Source: Acidobacteriaceae bacterium (GTDB taxonomy: Bacteria; Acidobacteriota; Terriglobia; Terriglobales; SbA1). From it: a stretch of DNA of 5,965 bases. Location: assembly GCA_003136335.1 (NCBI GenBank), contig PLEA01000469.1:1-5965 (forward strand). The letters are read 5' to 3'. The translations under genes and the position numbers were made by a program. Numbering within the stretch: position 1 is the first letter of the stretch; every line of letters starts with the position of its first letter. Below, in pieces: positions 5,074 through 5,965 of this stretch. Under the pieces are notes generated by a model. That model searched no databases. It was not told the origin of the DNA and was given only the letters and a program-made list of their open reading frames with translations.

Positions 5074-5460
5074 ATGTTTTGTACCCAATGTGGGGCGAAT
5101 AACGCGGACACTGCGGCAATCTGCGCGCAGTGCGGCAGAAACTTGCAAGCGGTCACTCCGGCAGTTCCATCGCAGGCGACCGGGGTGATTCTGCCGCCGG
5201 GCACCACGGTGCAGAATTATCTGGTGTTCGCCATTCTGGCTACCGTTTTCTGTTGCCTTCCGGCTGGTATTCCGGCCATCGTCTATGCCGCACAGGTGAA
5301 TGGCAAGTTGCAGGCAGGCGATTTGGCGGGAGCGCAAATGGCTTCCAAGAATGCGAAGATGTGGTGCTTGATCTCGCTGGGAGTTGGACTTGGGGTGGTA
5401 GCGTTGTACGCGCTCCTGATCATGGTAGGGGTTCTGAGCGGCCTTCATCAGAATCGATAG
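5074..5460 (+). CDS. Zinc-ribbon CD225/dispanin-family membrane protein
   Basis: This 128-residue protein starts with a zinc ribbon CTQCGANNADTAAICAQC (Cys 3, 6, 17, 20), then a Pro/Val/Thr linker. A CD225/dispanin domain follows: a first hydrophobic segment NYLVFAILATVFCCLPAGIP (48-67) with the family's paired cysteines C60-C61, the conserved loop AIVYAAQVNGKLQAGDLAGA (68-87) followed by QMASKNAKMW, and a second membrane helix LISLGVGLGVVALYALLIMV (99-118). CD225 is the family of eukaryotic interferon-induced transmembrane (IFITM) proteins; bacterial members are common, with unknown roles. AGGAGG lies six bases before the ATG. It is the middle gene of the operon: 31 bp after the chimera and 16 bp before the DUF2752 gene. 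Family assignment is confident; no enzymatic function should be read into it. Confidence 0.88.
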   Translation: MFCTQCGANNADTAAICAQCGRNLQAVTPAVPSQATGVILPPGTTVQNYLVFAILATVFCCLPAGIPAIVYAAQVNGKLQAGDLAGAQMASKNAKMWCLISLGVGLGVVALYALLIMVGVLSGLHQNR

Positions 5461-5476
5461 GATTGGAGATGGCGGG

Positions 5477-5902
5477 ATGCTGCGAAGGGATGAGAATCGA
5501 TTGTTGGCTGCGATGCTCGCGGCTTTTGCCGTGGGTGTGATGATGCTGCGGGTTTTCGATCCGGCCACGTCCGGCATATTTCCGCCCTGTCCGGTGCGCT
5601 ATCTGACAGGCTGGTATTGTCCGGGCTGCGGATCGTTGCGGGCAATTCACCAACTGTTGCATGGGAACCTGCGCGCGGCGTGGGCGATGAATCCGCTGAC
5701 TGTCGTTCTGTTGCCATTTCTGACCTACGGTTTGGCATCGTCTGCGCTTTTCGAAATTCGCGGGCACGGACTACCACAACCATTCCTGCGGGCGGTCTGG
5801 ATACGGGCGCTTTGCGCGGCGATTATTCTGTTTGGAATTGCTCGGAATCTTCCGTTGCATCCGTTTCATTTGCTGGCGCCGGGGACGATGCTGCACCTGT
5901 GA
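5477..5902 (+). CDS. DUF2752 membrane protein
   Basis: This 141-residue protein matches DUF2752: a first hydrophobic segment (about 9-27), then FDPATSGIFPPCP (27-39) and LTGWYCPGCGSLRAIHQLLH (43-62), the family's hallmark with Cys 38, 48 and 51, followed by GNLRAAWAMNPL (63-74) and two further hydrophobic segments (about 74-93, 108-124). The CPxCG cysteines could bind a metal, as in the zinc ribbons next door, but DUF2752 has no known activity. GGAG lies eight bases before the ATG, and the gene starts 16 bp after the CD225 stop, so it is very likely on the same transcript. It is the only member of the cluster without an N-terminal zinc ribbon. No clear terminator follows in the 63 bases left in the window. 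Confidence 0.88.
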   Translation: MLRRDENRLLAAMLAAFAVGVMMLRVFDPATSGIFPPCPVRYLTGWYCPGCGSLRAIHQLLHGNLRAAWAMNPLTVVLLPFLTYGLASSALFEIRGHGLPQPFLRAVWIRALCAAIILFGIARNLPLHPFHLLAPGTMLHL

Positions 5903-5965
5903 GGTGGTGGGCGCGGCCGTTCTGCGCGCGAGATCCTTCGCCCCGCCTGAAAAACGGCTCCTCTC

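Noticed and set aside
4311..5207. Minus-strand open frame of 298 codons
   Set aside because: It is antisense to the pilin-like chimera and the CD225 gene, both well supported; the translation is Arg/His/Cys-rich with no family match.
5916..5958. GCCGTT...AACGGC as a terminator of the plus-strand operon
   Set aside because: The loop is about 31 bases, the stem only 6 bp and no T-run follows; the window also ends here.

Overview
The window looks like chromosomal DNA from a GC-rich Gram-negative bacterium. The best guess is an acidobacterium (Terriglobia/Koribacter-like). This is inferred from the ccsA-hemA pairing, from small zinc-ribbon membrane proteins with DUF4870, DUF4190, CD225 and DUF2752 domains, and from a pilin-like segment (IPNLLRARMAANESSA) typical of acidobacterial pilins. 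No rRNA, tRNA, CRISPR array, transposase or phage gene was seen.

Left part (1-1420, minus strand): a haem/cytochrome operon read right to left. A CcsA/HemX-type membrane protein (608-1420) overlaps by 4 bp (ATGA) the start of hemA, glutamyl-tRNA reductase, which runs off the left edge. The 366-bp gap upstream (1421-1786) holds a CRP-like operator (1538-1553), a compound hairpin (1595-1632) and a perfect hairpin just past the end of the next gene (1760-1777).

Middle (1787-3103, minus strand): a complete DHH/DHHA1-family phosphoesterase with a TTG start. It is followed by a 348-bp gap rich in palindromes: a perfect 36-bp palindrome (2883-2918), a perfect 14-bp palindrome (2924-2937), REP-like hairpins (2963-3001) and a likely terminator (3058-3082) for the next gene.

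Right part (3104-5902): a two-armed cluster of small membrane proteins around a divergent promoter region at about 4217-4307. The left arm (minus strand) has two related zinc-ribbon plus DUF4870 (Tic20-like) proteins. The right arm (plus strand) is a tight operon: a zinc-ribbon/DUF4190/pilin-like chimera, a zinc-ribbon CD225/dispanin protein and a DUF2752 protein. Four of the five proteins start with the same CxxC-x10-CxxC zinc ribbon but carry different membrane domains, which suggests a shared partner or a multi-subunit membrane assembly. The function is unknown. This cluster, and especially the pilin-like chimera, is the most interesting part of the window.
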